This document shows, in pieces, positions 23,922-32,387 of a stretch of 64,000 nt of DNA. Location of the stretch: assembly GCF_001854185.1 (NCBI RefSeq), contig NZ_CP017603.1, positions 1,674,001 to 1,738,000 on the forward strand, written 5' to 3'. Positions within the stretch are counted from its first letter, which is position 1. Every line of letters starts with the position of its first letter. The DNA comes from Clostridium formicaceticum. GTDB lineage: Bacteria > Bacillota > Clostridia > Peptostreptococcales > Natronincolaceae. The notes under the pieces are model-generated. The model saw only the letters and a list, made by a program, of their open reading frames with translations. It was not told the origin of the DNA and made no database searches. A program made the position numbers and the translations under genes.

Positions 23922-24117
23922 AGTAATAGAATGAATATATTCTAACACAATTGAAAGAAAAAAAGAATGGCAAAAGGGTTAAAATGAAAAAACTTCCTTT
24001 TATAATTCATAGGTGTTAAAAAACTCAAATCATACAGCAAAATGTAAATCTCTATTTTTTCAATGCCTCGAAATTCAACAGAAAATTTTCTTAATTTACA
24101 GAAAACACAAAAATCTA

Positions 24118-24146
24118 TTGATATATGGAAAAAAATGTGTTAAAAT
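24118..24146 (+). promoter_or_regulatory. feoAB promoter
   Basis: TTGATA at 24118-24123, 17 bases, TAAAAT at 24141-24146. The predicted start site lies at the left edge of the Fur box. Confidence 0.75.
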
Positions 24147-24156
24147 TTTAATGAAA

Positions 24157-24175
24157 GATAATGAAATTTATTATC
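24157..24175. promoter_or_regulatory. Fur box of feoAB
   Basis: GATAATGAAATTTATTATC agrees with the classical 19-base Fur box (GATAATGATAATCATTATC) at 16 of 19 positions. It lies just after the -10 box, where bound repressor would block transcription when iron is plentiful. Confidence 0.8.
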
Positions 24176-24195
24176 AGTTGAAGGGGGTTATTATT

Positions 24196-24411
24196 ATGCC
24201 GTTGTATCATTTGCAAAAGAATAATCGTTGTATGATAGAAAAATTACCTGTAAATCATTTGTTAAAATCTTTAGGGGTCCGTGAAGGCATGACGGTTTCT
24301 GTGATGTCAAGGCAGCCTATGGGGGGGCCTATTGTTATTGGAATAGGCAAAAGAAGTATCGCAATAGCAAGAGATGTAGCAGAGCAGATTTTTGTGAAGG
24401 AGGTAAATTAA
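24196..24411 (+). CDS. feoA: Ferrous iron transport protein A
   Basis: FeoA is a small cytoplasmic SH3-like protein that supports the FeoB iron(II) transporter. This 71-residue product has the short FeoA pattern: LLKSLGVREGMTVSV, a glycine turn (PMGGPIVI) and the C-terminal IAIARDVAEQIFV. The frame is open further upstream, but GAAGGGGGT before the ATG at 24196 and the Fur box just upstream fix this start. feoB begins directly after its stop. Regulation by iron through the Fur box is expected. Confidence 0.88.
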   Translation: MPLYHLQKNNRCMIEKLPVNHLLKSLGVREGMTVSVMSRQPMGGPIVIGIGKRSIAIARDVAEQIFVKEVN

Positions 24412-26178
24412 TTGGGTTGTCATAGTACAGAGCAGGCAGATATACATATAGGGAAAGATGAACTAAAGATCTTGCTCATGGGCAATCCTAATGTCGGTAA
24501 AAGTGTTGTTTTCTCTAAGTTAACTGGTATGGAGGTAATGTCAGCCAACTATACTGGTACAACAGTAACCTATACACAAGGTAAGATTCGTCATAGGGAT
24601 AAAAAAGGTGTGCTAATAGACGTGCCAGGTACCTATTCTTTAGAAGCTACTTCTGCTGCAGAAGAGGTAGCTGTTGATTTTTTACAAGATGCTTCTGTAG
24701 ATGCGGTGATCTGTGTCTTGGATGCTACTAACTTAGAGAGAAATTTAAACTTTGCATTGCAGGTAAAGGAGTATGGTTTACCGATTGTGTTTGCTCTAAA
24801 TTTAATTGATGTGGCAGAACGTCAGGGGGTAAGCATTGACGTAAAAAAATTAGAGGAAGCCCTTCAGGCTCCAGTGGTACCCACTGTGGCTATTCGTAAT
24901 ATTGGTTTAAGAGATCTTTTAGATAAAATTTGGCAAGTAATAAAGGACAAAGACAAGCTGGCACCTTCGCTGGAGTTATCGGAGGAGGAACGTTGGCAGG
25001 TGGTGGGTAGGATAATAAAAAGTACGCAGCAAGTAGAGCATAGACATCCTACGTTTTTAGAGAAATTAGGAGACTTATCGCTGCAGCCTTTTCCTGGACT
25101 ACCTATAGCTTTTATCGTATTGGTGACAGCTTTAGGCGTTGTTGTAGGAGGTGGTAAAGGTTTAAGAGCTGCTATTTTTTTGCCTCTAGTAAACAACTGG
25201 ATTGTACCTTTTTTCAGAACGGTGGTTTCTAGTTTTGTAGCAGAAGGAACTTTATATAATGTATTGGTGGGGGAATATGGAGTTTTTGTAAAAGGTATTG
25301 AATGGCCATTTGCATTGATATTACCCTATGTGTTTTTGTTCTACATTGTGTTATCTTTTTTAGAGGACAGCGGATACCTTCCAAGATTAGGGGTACTGGT
25401 AGATGCAACCCTACGGCGCTTAGGGATCCATGGAGGGAATATTGTGCCCTTCATCATGGGATACGGGTGTGCAGTTCCTGCTATTTTAGGTACTAGGGCT
25501 GCTACTACCTTCAAGGAAAGAATTATCGTTTCTTCCTTAGTATCATTAGCAGTGCCATGTGCCGCTCAGACAGGAGCTTTTATTGCACTTTTAGGAGATC
25601 GCTCAGCTGTGGTATTGGTTTCAGTATATTTAATATCCTTTATAGCGATTGTTATAGCAGGTGTTATACTAGATCGAATGGTTCCTGGAAAGACGGAACC
25701 GATGCTTTTAGAGATTCCAAATCTCTTGATGCCGGATGGTCAGAGTTTATTTAAGAAAATTTCGATTAGAACGAAAGAGTTTATGATAGAAGCTGAAGCA
25801 CCTATGATGTTAGGGGTAGGCTTTGCTGCTTTGGTAGCAGAAACTGGTATGTTAAATTCCATCAGTAGTTATGTTGCACCCCTTACCAGTGGATGGCTAG
25901 GACTTCCTCAAGAAGCTACTTTAGGATTAATGCTAGGAATTATTCGAAGGGAATTGGCGGTATTACCGCTTTTAGAGTTGAATTTGACAACATTACAGTT
26001 ATTGGTGGGAGCTGTAGTTGCCCTTTTTTATATCCCTTGTTTATCCGTATTGGGGGTATTGATCAAAGAATTTGGTGTGAAAATAGCTGTGACCATAGGG
26101 GTAGCCACGATAGTGATAGCCTTCTTATTTGGAGGAATCATTAATCAGGTGGGTAACTTTATGATTGTATTATTTTAA
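24412..26178 (+). CDS. feoB: Ferrous iron transporter FeoB (short form)
   Basis: FeoB is the iron(II) permease with an N-terminal G-protein domain. G1 GNPNVGKS is at 24-31, G3 DVPGTYSL follows, and G4 reads NLID, a variant of NxxD. The membrane part has gate-type cores (GYGCAVPAILGTRA, then LAVPCAAQTGAF) and several helices. At 588 residues it is shorter than the common ~700-residue protein but shows no break in frame. The TTG start follows GGAGGTAAAT and abuts feoA. A terminator follows. Confidence 0.93.
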   Translation: MGCHSTEQADIHIGKDELKILLMGNPNVGKSVVFSKLTGMEVMSANYTGTTVTYTQGKIRHRDKKGVLIDVPGTYSLEATSAAEEVAVDFLQDASVDAVICVLDATNLERNLNFALQVKEYGLPIVFALNLIDVAERQGVSIDVKKLEEALQAPVVPTVAIRNIGLRDLLDKIWQVIKDKDKLAPSLELSEEERWQVVGRIIKSTQQVEHRHPTFLEKLGDLSLQPFPGLPIAFIVLVTALGVVVGGGKGLRAAIFLPLVNNWIVPFFRTVVSSFVAEGTLYNVLVGEYGVFVKGIEWPFALILPYVFLFYIVLSFLEDSGYLPRLGVLVDATLRRLGIHGGNIVPFIMGYGCAVPAILGTRAATTFKERIIVSSLVSLAVPCAAQTGAFIALLGDRSAVVLVSVYLISFIAIVIAGVILDRMVPGKTEPMLLEIPNLLMPDGQSLFKKISIRTKEFMIEAEAPMMLGVGFAALVAETGMLNSISSYVAPLTSGWLGLPQEATLGLMLGIIRRELAVLPLLELNLTTLQLLVGAVVALFYIPCLSVLGVLIKEFGVKIAVTIGVATIVIAFLFGGIINQVGNFMIVLF

Positions 26179-26183
26179 TAAAT

Positions 26184-26222
26184 AAAAGGGTGTATTTTTA
26201 GAAGAACAAATATACCCTTTTT
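26184..26222 (+). terminator. terminator of feoAB
   Basis: Stem AAAGGGTGTATTTT / AAATATACCCTTT followed by T residues. Confidence 0.75.
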
Positions 26223-26346
26223 AATGAATAGATACTCTCAATTACAAATTAATTTCACAAAATTTTTAGATTGATCTACGAAAGAGTTTTGATGCAATTT
26301 ATAGATTGCATGTTACGTATTTATTATTTTAAAAGGTGGAATATAT

Positions 26347-26982
26347 ATGGAGATCAGACCATTTATTACGAGGGAGTTAGAGAAGATTTTATCAAAGCAC
26401 CCTACTACAGGGCGTATCCTCTTTCCTTATTATAGAGGTATGATAGCAAAAGAAATCCAAATTGTAAATATTTGCAAAGAAGATAAAGTGTTGTGTATTG
26501 GTGGGGGCTCGTTTCCTTGTACTGCCCTAGAAATTGCCTTAAAAACAGGGGCTGATGTTGAGGTGGTTGATATAGATCCTATAGCTATTGATAACTCAAG
26601 AAGGGTTATCAAAAAGTACCATCTAGATAAGAAGATAAAAGTATTTCAGGAGGCTGGCCAAGAGGTAGACCCATCTAATTTTACTGTAATCCATATCGCT
26701 AGACAGGCTTGTCCTCATGAAGAAATATTAAATAATATTTTAAAAAAGGCAACACAAGGTACAAGAATATTGGTAAGGAGTCCTACAAATAGTTTGAAGG
26801 ATATTTATAGGCTGCTGCAACGGGCGCGTTACTGTGATAAATATAGTTGTATGGAAAAGAAGTACACAATTATGAAGGAAACTTTGCTTTACATAAAAAA
26901 CCTTGGAGGGAAAAACAATGAAAAAGCTAGTCCTGTTTATGGCAGGGATACTGCTGGTGGGCATCATCCTATGGCAGGCTGA
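26347..26982 (+). CDS. SAM-dependent methyltransferase-fold protein, nicotianamine synthase-like
   Basis: The 211-residue protein has a Rossmann SAM-binding pattern: VLCIGGGSFPCTALEIA (motif I, near 52-68), EVVDIDPIAIDNSRRVI (acidic motif II) and a later ATQGTRILVRSP strand-turn. The SFPCTALEIA and ILVRSP segments are arranged as in nicotianamine synthase and its bacterial relatives, which make metal-binding compounds from SAM. This link is from my reading of motifs, not an alignment. It follows feoAB after a terminator and overlaps the next gene by 65 bases, so its last ~20 residues may be a spurious extension after a lost stop. A generic methyltransferase is the alternative. Confidence 0.6.
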   Translation: MEIRPFITRELEKILSKHPTTGRILFPYYRGMIAKEIQIVNICKEDKVLCIGGGSFPCTALEIALKTGADVEVVDIDPIAIDNSRRVIKKYHLDKKIKVFQEAGQEVDPSNFTVIHIARQACPHEEILNNILKKATQGTRILVRSPTNSLKDIYRLLQRARYCDKYSCMEKKYTIMKETLLYIKNLGGKNNEKASPVYGRDTAGGHHPMAG

Positions 26983-27898
26983 CTTTTCACAAGTATTTAA
27001 AGTCCTTAAGGACTTCAGTTTTGCAAGTTTATTGTTTGTATGTTTGCTACAGTTGCTTACTATATTATTGCTTAATCTTCAATGGTATAAGATATCTCTA
27101 GATATGGGGGAAAAAGTGTTTTTCAAAGACTTCGTATATATGAATATAGTAGGTACTTTTGTGGAAAGCATCACACCCTCAGCAAAGGCAGGGGGTGAGG
27201 CTACTAAAGTATATCTATTAAAAAATAAAATGGGGTTTTCTACTGGTAAAGCAGCAGCACTGGTGGCAGTACAAAAAACCATTAGCTTGCTGGCTTTTTT
27301 ATTTTTAAATATTTTATCGATGGGATGGTTTGTGGCTTCGGTAAAGATGGAAGGATTACAAGTGCAAATTATTTTTGGAAGCTTCTTGTTTTTAACCGTA
27401 GTTTTGCTGGTATTAATTCTGTTGATCCTCTATCCTTCTAAATTACTAAACTTTATTAGAGGGCTTTCGATAAAAAAAACCTGGGTCGAAAAGCTATATG
27501 ATATTTTGGTAACCTTAGAAGCGACGGTCAGAGATATGCTGAAACGAAAAAAACAACTTCTTTGGCAGTTGACTTTATCCGTTGTTATTTGGCTTTTATT
27601 TTCTGTAAAGGCATATTTGATAGCGAAGGGGCTAAATATACAGTTGTCTTTCATCGGGGTTGCAGTGATTACCTACTTGACCTATATGATAGGGATGTTG
27701 CCACTATTACCGGGAGGCGTAGGAACTTTTGAAGGAAGTATGGTTTTCTTTCTTTTGCCATTAGGCATAACATCTCATGAAGGCATAGCCCTTGCTTTAA
27801 TACTGAGGTTTGTTACTTTTTGGCTGGTTTTTCTATTAAGTGCTCTTTGTTTAGGAGGACAACAATTAATGAAGTTGCAAAATTTTTATAGTCACTAA
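26918..27898 (+). CDS. Flippase-like membrane protein (LPG synthase TM-domain family)
   Basis: The 326-residue polytopic protein belongs to the YbhN/TIGR00374 group (lysylphosphatidylglycerol synthase membrane domain). Signs are about eight hydrophobic segments, the SITPSAKAGGEATKVYLLK segment near 92-110 and MLPLLPGGVGTFEGSMV near 262-278. Members move or modify lipids, but the substrate here is unknown. The ATG at 26918 is chosen because GGAGGG lies seven bases upstream; it overlaps the previous gene, which suggests coupled expression. A terminator follows. Confidence 0.8.
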   Translation: MKKLVLFMAGILLVGIILWQADFSQVFKVLKDFSFASLLFVCLLQLLTILLLNLQWYKISLDMGEKVFFKDFVYMNIVGTFVESITPSAKAGGEATKVYLLKNKMGFSTGKAAALVAVQKTISLLAFLFLNILSMGWFVASVKMEGLQVQIIFGSFLFLTVVLLVLILLILYPSKLLNFIRGLSIKKTWVEKLYDILVTLEATVRDMLKRKKQLLWQLTLSVVIWLLFSVKAYLIAKGLNIQLSFIGVAVITYLTYMIGMLPLLPGGVGTFEGSMVFFLLPLGITSHEGIALALILRFVTFWLVFLLSALCLGGQQLMKLQNFYSH

Positions 27899-27916
27899 AA
27901 AAATCAATAGAGATAA

Positions 27917-27953
27917 TAAAAAACAGCAGAAAATATATTTTTGCTGTTTTTCT
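27917..27953 (+). terminator. terminator after the flippase-like gene
   Basis: Stem AAAAACAGCA / TGCTGTTTTT with an A/T-rich loop, then T residues. Confidence 0.8.
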
Positions 27954-28016
27954 ATTCGTAAGGCTATGAAAATATTTTTGCTATGTTTTTAATAAATAAC
28001 TTCAAAAAAGATCATA

Positions 28017-28169
28017 CTACATTTTATTAGATTTTTTAATTTCATTTTCCTTTTCCTTATAATAGGCACAGCTTTTGTCGCTTAATTCTGATACTGAAGT
28101 GACATGGGTTAGAGTACATATACCTTCATTTTCATAAAGACATGAATGATTACAAAATATTGTTATCAA
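28017..28169 (-). CDS. Small cysteine-containing protein (50 aa)
   Basis: A TTG start follows AAGGAGGTGG. The 50 residues begin MITIFCNHSCLYENEG and continue ICTLTHVTSVSE, then DKSCAYYKEKE and a lysine-rich end. Four cysteines spaced C-x3-C-x8-C and a later C suggest metal binding. Similar ~50-residue clostridial proteins are often given an incorrect hydroxymyristoyl-ACP dehydratase name; I see no enzyme signature. The ribosome site and the ordered cysteines support a real gene. Confidence 0.65.
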   Translation of the reverse strand: MITIFCNHSCLYENEGICTLTHVTSVSELSDKSCAYYKEKENEIKKSNKM

Positions 28170-28262
28170 AACCCCACCTCCTTATATATATTTTGAGATA
28201 AAAAAAACTTCTAATACATTGTAATTATTACTATGTAAGGAAATTTCGTGAGAGGTGATGCT

Positions 28263-28847
28263 ATGTTTTTTCAAGATTATGATAAGACGGGAGTCGTCTA
28301 TCATATTGCACATATAACAGATCTTAAAAAAATTCTGAAAAATGGAATAGAATATAACGATAAAATTACTTATGAAAAGCATTATTACTCCTTCCATGAT
28401 TTTATTGACACACTCCGACCTGATGATGTACCTCCTTGGGTTGTACGGAAGAAAGCTATATTTGCCTCCATGAACTATAGAAAAGAACCCACTTTTCATT
28501 CTCATACAGCAGTGTTAGCAGTAAAAATAGATCCTACAAGATGTTGGATTGCCAACGAAAATAGAGCAAATCAAATTTATGAACCTTTTATACTGCAAGG
28601 AATAGAGGGTTTTGATGGTGCGAGTAATTATCTTCAAACAAAGGGAAAGTCTTCAGTAAAAAGCTATTGGGAGACATCTTTAAGTTTTCAAGAAAATCTT
28701 AAGGAAAGAAAAGATTTAACAGCCGGTTATGATGCAGAAGTAATGATTTTTCACTCTATTCCTCCAGAAGCGATTGATATTTTATATTTGGTGTCAGATC
28801 ATCGTACATTAGAGATAGAAGAATGGAAGAGGATATTTTGTATATAA
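28263..28847 (+). CDS. Uncharacterised protein, possible ADP-ribosyltransferase-like fold
   Basis: I do not recognise this 194-residue protein with certainty. It opens with VVYHIAHITDLKKILKNGI and ends with YDAEVMIFHSIPPEAIDILYL. This opening His-rich strand plus an EV(M/L)..IPPE-type ending recalls DarT/DUF4433 DNA ADP-ribosyltransferases. The middle has IFASMNYRKEP, AVLAVKID and SYWETS. No antitoxin-like macrodomain gene (DarG) is adjacent. The ATG at 28263 follows GAGGTGATG. It lies 50 bases before the AIR-synthase-family gene on the same strand. The fold claim is inference. Confidence 0.5.
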   Translation: MFFQDYDKTGVVYHIAHITDLKKILKNGIEYNDKITYEKHYYSFHDFIDTLRPDDVPPWVVRKKAIFASMNYRKEPTFHSHTAVLAVKIDPTRCWIANENRANQIYEPFILQGIEGFDGASNYLQTKGKSSVKSYWETSLSFQENLKERKDLTAGYDAEVMIFHSIPPEAIDILYLVSDHRTLEIEEWKRIFCI

Positions 28848-28897
28848 TCCAGAAAAAAACTATGTTATAATACCATTAATGGACGAGGAGGATGAGG

Positions 28898-29881
28898 ATG
28901 AAGGTTGGAAAGGTGCCTACAGAGATATTGGAAGAAGTAATTTTTAAAAATATTCAACACAAAAGGCCTGAAGTTTTAGTACGACCCGGTATAGGGGAAG
29001 ACTGCGCTGTCGTAGACTTTGGAGAAAATGTATGTGTGATGAGCACAGATCCTATTACTGGGGCAATAAAAGATATAGGAAGTTTAAGTATACATGTTAC
29101 ATGCAATGATATTGCTTCTAATGGTGTGGAGCCTCTCGGCGTCATGATGACAATTCTGGCCCCAGTGGGTACTACAAAGGAGGATTTGAATTATGTCATG
29201 CAGGAGGCGAATAAAGCAGCAGCATCCATTAATGTAGAAATCATAGGTGGACATTCAGAGATTACTGATGCGGTTAATCGCATGGTAATTACCACTACTG
29301 CTATTGGAAGACAGAAAAAGAGTGATCTGGTTACTTCTAAAGGTGCAAAAATAGGGGATAGCATTATTATGACAAAACATGCAGGATTAGAAGGAACAGC
29401 TATTCTTGCTGCTGATCTAGAGGAACGTTTAGAGAAAAGTATCTCTCATGAGGTGATAGAGACTGCTAAAGGCTTTGCTAAAAAAATTAGCGTAGTCAAA
29501 GAAGGGGTGTTGGCAGGGGCAGTGGGCGTAAGTAGTATGCATGATGTAACAGAAGGGGGGCTGCTAGGGGCGCTATGGGAACTAGGAGAGGCTTCTGATG
29601 TGGGGATAGAAGTCTATGAGGAGAAAATTCCTGTAGCTCCTGAAACATTAGAGATATGTGAAGTACTATCGATTGATCCCTTTAAGCTGATTTCCAGCGG
29701 TGTGATGATTATGGCGGTTTCGCAAGATAAAGAAAACCTGCTTTTGGAAACCTTTGAAAAAAACAAAATTGAAGCTGCTGTAATAGGAAGAATTGTGGAA
29801 GGGGAGAAGGTTATCTTAAGGGGAGGTATAAAAAAAGTATTAGAAGCACCGGAGGCTGACGAATTGTATAAGGTGATATAA
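28898..29881 (+). CDS. AIR synthase-family (HypE/ThiL/PurM-like) ATP-binding protein
   Basis: The 327-residue protein has the PurM-type fold: RPGIGEDCAVVDFG near 30-43 (ATP/Mg loop), MSTDPIT, the IASNGVEPLGVMMT segment and MHDVTEGGLLGALWE. HypE, ThiL, SelD and PurM share these parts. It lacks the C-terminal PRIC needed for HypE work, and the true hypE is at 47 kb, so its substrate is unknown. Two ATGs lie close together; 28898 is seven bases after GAGGAG. A short hairpin terminator starts right at its stop. Confidence 0.82.
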   Translation: MKVGKVPTEILEEVIFKNIQHKRPEVLVRPGIGEDCAVVDFGENVCVMSTDPITGAIKDIGSLSIHVTCNDIASNGVEPLGVMMTILAPVGTTKEDLNYVMQEANKAAASINVEIIGGHSEITDAVNRMVITTTAIGRQKKSDLVTSKGAKIGDSIIMTKHAGLEGTAILAADLEERLEKSISHEVIETAKGFAKKISVVKEGVLAGAVGVSSMHDVTEGGLLGALWELGEASDVGIEVYEEKIPVAPETLEICEVLSIDPFKLISSGVMIMAVSQDKENLLLETFEKNKIEAAVIGRIVEGEKVILRGGIKKVLEAPEADELYKVI

Positions 29882-29905
29882 ATAGGCGTAATAGCCTATT
29901 TTTTA
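29881..29905 (+). terminator. terminator after the AIR-synthase-family gene
   Basis: Arms AATAGGC and GCCTATT with a six-base loop, then a T-run. Confidence 0.7.
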
Positions 29906-29954
29906 TTACAAATATTTATCTATTTTACATCTTTATGACAATTCCCCTGATTTG

Positions 29955-29984
29955 TTGACGGGATATTTAAAACAATGATATAAC
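29955..29984 (+). promoter_or_regulatory. promoter of the amidase gene
   Basis: TTGACG at 29955-29960, 18 bases, TATAAC at 29979-29984, about 80 bases before the amidase start. Confidence 0.55.
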
Positions 29985-30070
29985 TATAGTAGATACATTT
30001 ATAGGTGTATGGTTGTTAGCAAAAAAATTTTTCAGCCTGAACCGGAATTATTTAACTGGGGGACAAGCTA

Positions 30071-32161
30071 ATGAAAAAAATCTTTTCGATTGTATTGCTG
30101 TTTATCATTCTCTTCACTTCATTTACCTATGCCAATCCTACGAATAACCTTGCTAGAATGGTCATGGATGGGAAAACAATGGACTTTCATATTGTACAAC
30201 TAAACATTGAAGGTAAACCTGCTACAACCGATGTACCAGCTGTTTTGCATGAAGCCAGGACGCTGGTTCCGATACATACTGTAAGGAGCATGGGCATAGA
30301 TGTTGAGTGGAAGGATGCTACAAAGGAGGTAATCATCACAGCAGGAGATAAGACAATCGTATTAAAAATCGATAGTCCTATTGCTATGGTGAATGACGTA
30401 GCAAAGCGTTTACCTAGTGATGTGCCGCCGAAGATTCTTACCTATCAAGGCAGCGGTAGAACCATGGTTCCAATTGCTTTCCTTAGAGAATTGGGTTTAG
30501 AAGTAGCGTGGAATGAGAAAACAAGAACCGTATCTGTAGAAGGAAAACAGGTGGTGTACAAAACCATGAAGGGTATTCAAGTAAATACCATTGGTAACAC
30601 TACTGAAATTCGTGTTAAAGGGGATCAACAGCTGACTTATAGCACATCTGAACTAAGCAATCCTGCAAGAGTGGTATTTAATTTTTCTGACACAAAGTTC
30701 GATTTAGACAATAAAAGCAGATTATTACCCAATGGTACACTACAATTAGAAGTAAATCAACAGGGAATTAGAAGTGTTAGAGCCGCACAATTTTCATTGG
30801 AACCTATGACAACGCGGGTGACTGTGGAATTAGAAAGTATGGTAAAACCTGAAGTATTTTATGATAATAACACTAATGAGACAGTTATTCAATTTGTAGC
30901 CGCAGAAGTTAGTAAAAATTATGTGAAGGATGTTAAGGCGGATATTTCTCAGGGTGGAGAAGTAATTATTATTCAAGGAGATAATATCGCTAAGCATAAT
31001 ATTGAAAGACTGCATAAACCAGAACGCCTTATAATAGATATAGCATCCTCTTCATTAGATCCTTCAAAAAATTTAAGAAATCTACAAGTAAACAGTAATC
31101 TGATTCGATCTATTGATATTGTTGAAATGGCTTCTAATGAGACTGTTAGATTGGTGGTGGATCTACAAGAAAAAGATCGCTATGGGGATTATAAAGCAGT
31201 AGTAGAAAGTGATAGGTTGCTTGTATATCTAGACAGTGTAGAAGGTAATTCTTCTACAGAAGTTTTACAATATAGAGAAGTCAGCAAAGACCTTACAAGG
31301 TTAGAATTAAAAACAGCTTCACTTACCCAATATGCTTTCAGTGTGAGGGATTATGGGGCAACTTTGCAAGTTGTTGTCTCTAAGGAAGATGTGGAGCTAC
31401 CGATTAAAACGATGGAAATGAATGATGCTTTCGTGCAGAAAATTTCTATAAGTGAGGATACGACATCGAGAGAATATATTATTGTTATTAATTTGCAGGA
31501 AAATACACAATATAGGGTAATCTCACCAAATTATACGCGAGATTATATTATAGAATTTTTAGCCAAAAATAATAACCGTCCGGAGCCTTCAAAAGATCCT
31601 TTGATTGTGATCGATGCAGGGCATGGGGGTACAGATCCTGGAGCCATATCTCCAATTAATGGGCTGATGGAAAAAAACCTAGTGCTAGATGTAGCACAGC
31701 GTTTGAATAAGCTGTTGACAGAAGCTGGATTTAGAACCTATATGACAAGAGAAACAGATACTTCTGTGTCCTTAGCGGATCGTGCTGCGGTTGCAAATCA
31801 GTTGGGAGCAGATTTGTTTGTGAGTGTCCATGCTAATGCTGCCGGTTCTGCAAGCGCTCGAGGTATTGAAAATCTTTATTATCCAAGTGAAATCAATGCC
31901 AATGATGATCGACCGAATAAAAAATTAGCAGAAATTTTTCAAAGAGAAATGATAAAAATAACGGGAGCTCATAGTAGAAGTATTGTTCCAAGAGATAGAC
32001 TGGTGGTTTTAAGAGATACGAAAATGCCGGCAGTGTTAAGTGAAATAGGATTTTTAACGAATCCTGAGGAAGTAGCAAAACTAGCTACTTCAGACTACAA
32101 GCAGTTGATAGCAGAAGGAATGTTTCAAGGAATTGTTAAGTATTTTGAAGAAGTAAAATAG
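30071..32161 (+). CDS. N-acetylmuramoyl-L-alanine amidase, secreted
   Basis: This is a cell wall hydrolase that cuts the bond between MurNAc and the stem peptide. The 696 residues contain a signal peptide (about 1-21, ending SFTYA), a copper-amine-oxidase-like domain (about 50-155), three AMIN-like repeats (about 165-495) for wall targeting, and a C-terminal Amidase_3 catalytic domain (510-695). The zinc and catalytic motifs are VIDAGHGGTDPGA, SVHANA and LSEIGFLTN. A role in division, sporulation or germination is likely, but which is not shown. It has its own promoter and terminator. Confidence 0.92.
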   Translation: MKKIFSIVLLFIILFTSFTYANPTNNLARMVMDGKTMDFHIVQLNIEGKPATTDVPAVLHEARTLVPIHTVRSMGIDVEWKDATKEVIITAGDKTIVLKIDSPIAMVNDVAKRLPSDVPPKILTYQGSGRTMVPIAFLRELGLEVAWNEKTRTVSVEGKQVVYKTMKGIQVNTIGNTTEIRVKGDQQLTYSTSELSNPARVVFNFSDTKFDLDNKSRLLPNGTLQLEVNQQGIRSVRAAQFSLEPMTTRVTVELESMVKPEVFYDNNTNETVIQFVAAEVSKNYVKDVKADISQGGEVIIIQGDNIAKHNIERLHKPERLIIDIASSSLDPSKNLRNLQVNSNLIRSIDIVEMASNETVRLVVDLQEKDRYGDYKAVVESDRLLVYLDSVEGNSSTEVLQYREVSKDLTRLELKTASLTQYAFSVRDYGATLQVVVSKEDVELPIKTMEMNDAFVQKISISEDTTSREYIIVINLQENTQYRVISPNYTRDYIIEFLAKNNNRPEPSKDPLIVIDAGHGGTDPGAISPINGLMEKNLVLDVAQRLNKLLTEAGFRTYMTRETDTSVSLADRAAVANQLGADLFVSVHANAAGSASARGIENLYYPSEINANDDRPNKKLAEIFQREMIKITGAHSRSIVPRDRLVVLRDTKMPAVLSEIGFLTNPEEVAKLATSDYKQLIAEGMFQGIVKYFEEVK

Positions 32162-32171
32162 AGATAATAAG

Positions 32172-32200
32172 TGGACAGAGGAACCCTCTGTCCATTGTTT
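32172..32200 (+). terminator. terminator of the amidase gene
   Basis: Stem TGGACAGAGG / CCTCTGTCCA followed by TTGTTT. Confidence 0.75.
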
Positions 32201-32223
32201 ACGTTATATAGTTGAAATGTTTT

Positions 32224-32338
32224 ATAGATGTGCGCCCTTAAATTTTAATATACTAAGGGCTACATTTACAGCCCACGGTTTTGAGGCGAAACCGTAGACC
32301 GTGTATATTAAAATTTAACTTTAGAAGCGCGCATCTAT
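32224..32338. repeat. large palindromic element (MITE or structured RNA)
   Basis: About 115 bases fold on themselves. Outer arms ATAGATGTGCGC (32224-32235) and GCGCGCATCTAT (32327-32338) pair with one G-T. An inner perfect 16-pair helix joins 32238-32253 with 32303-32318. Two hairpins sit in the head: GGGCT/AGCCC (32257-32274) and ACGGTTT/GAAACCGT (32276-32297). It could be a small non-autonomous element with terminal inverted repeats or a branched RNA. No second copy is seen in this window. Confidence 0.6.
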
Positions 32339-32387
32339 ATGGGCTATAATGAAAGTAAAGGTGAAAATATATGTAGGAGGGAGAAAT

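Noticed and set aside
28898-29881. Calling the AIR-synthase-family gene a second hypE or selD.
   Set aside because: It lacks the C-terminal PRIC of HypE, and I see no SelD N-terminal Cys/Sec motif; only family level is supported.
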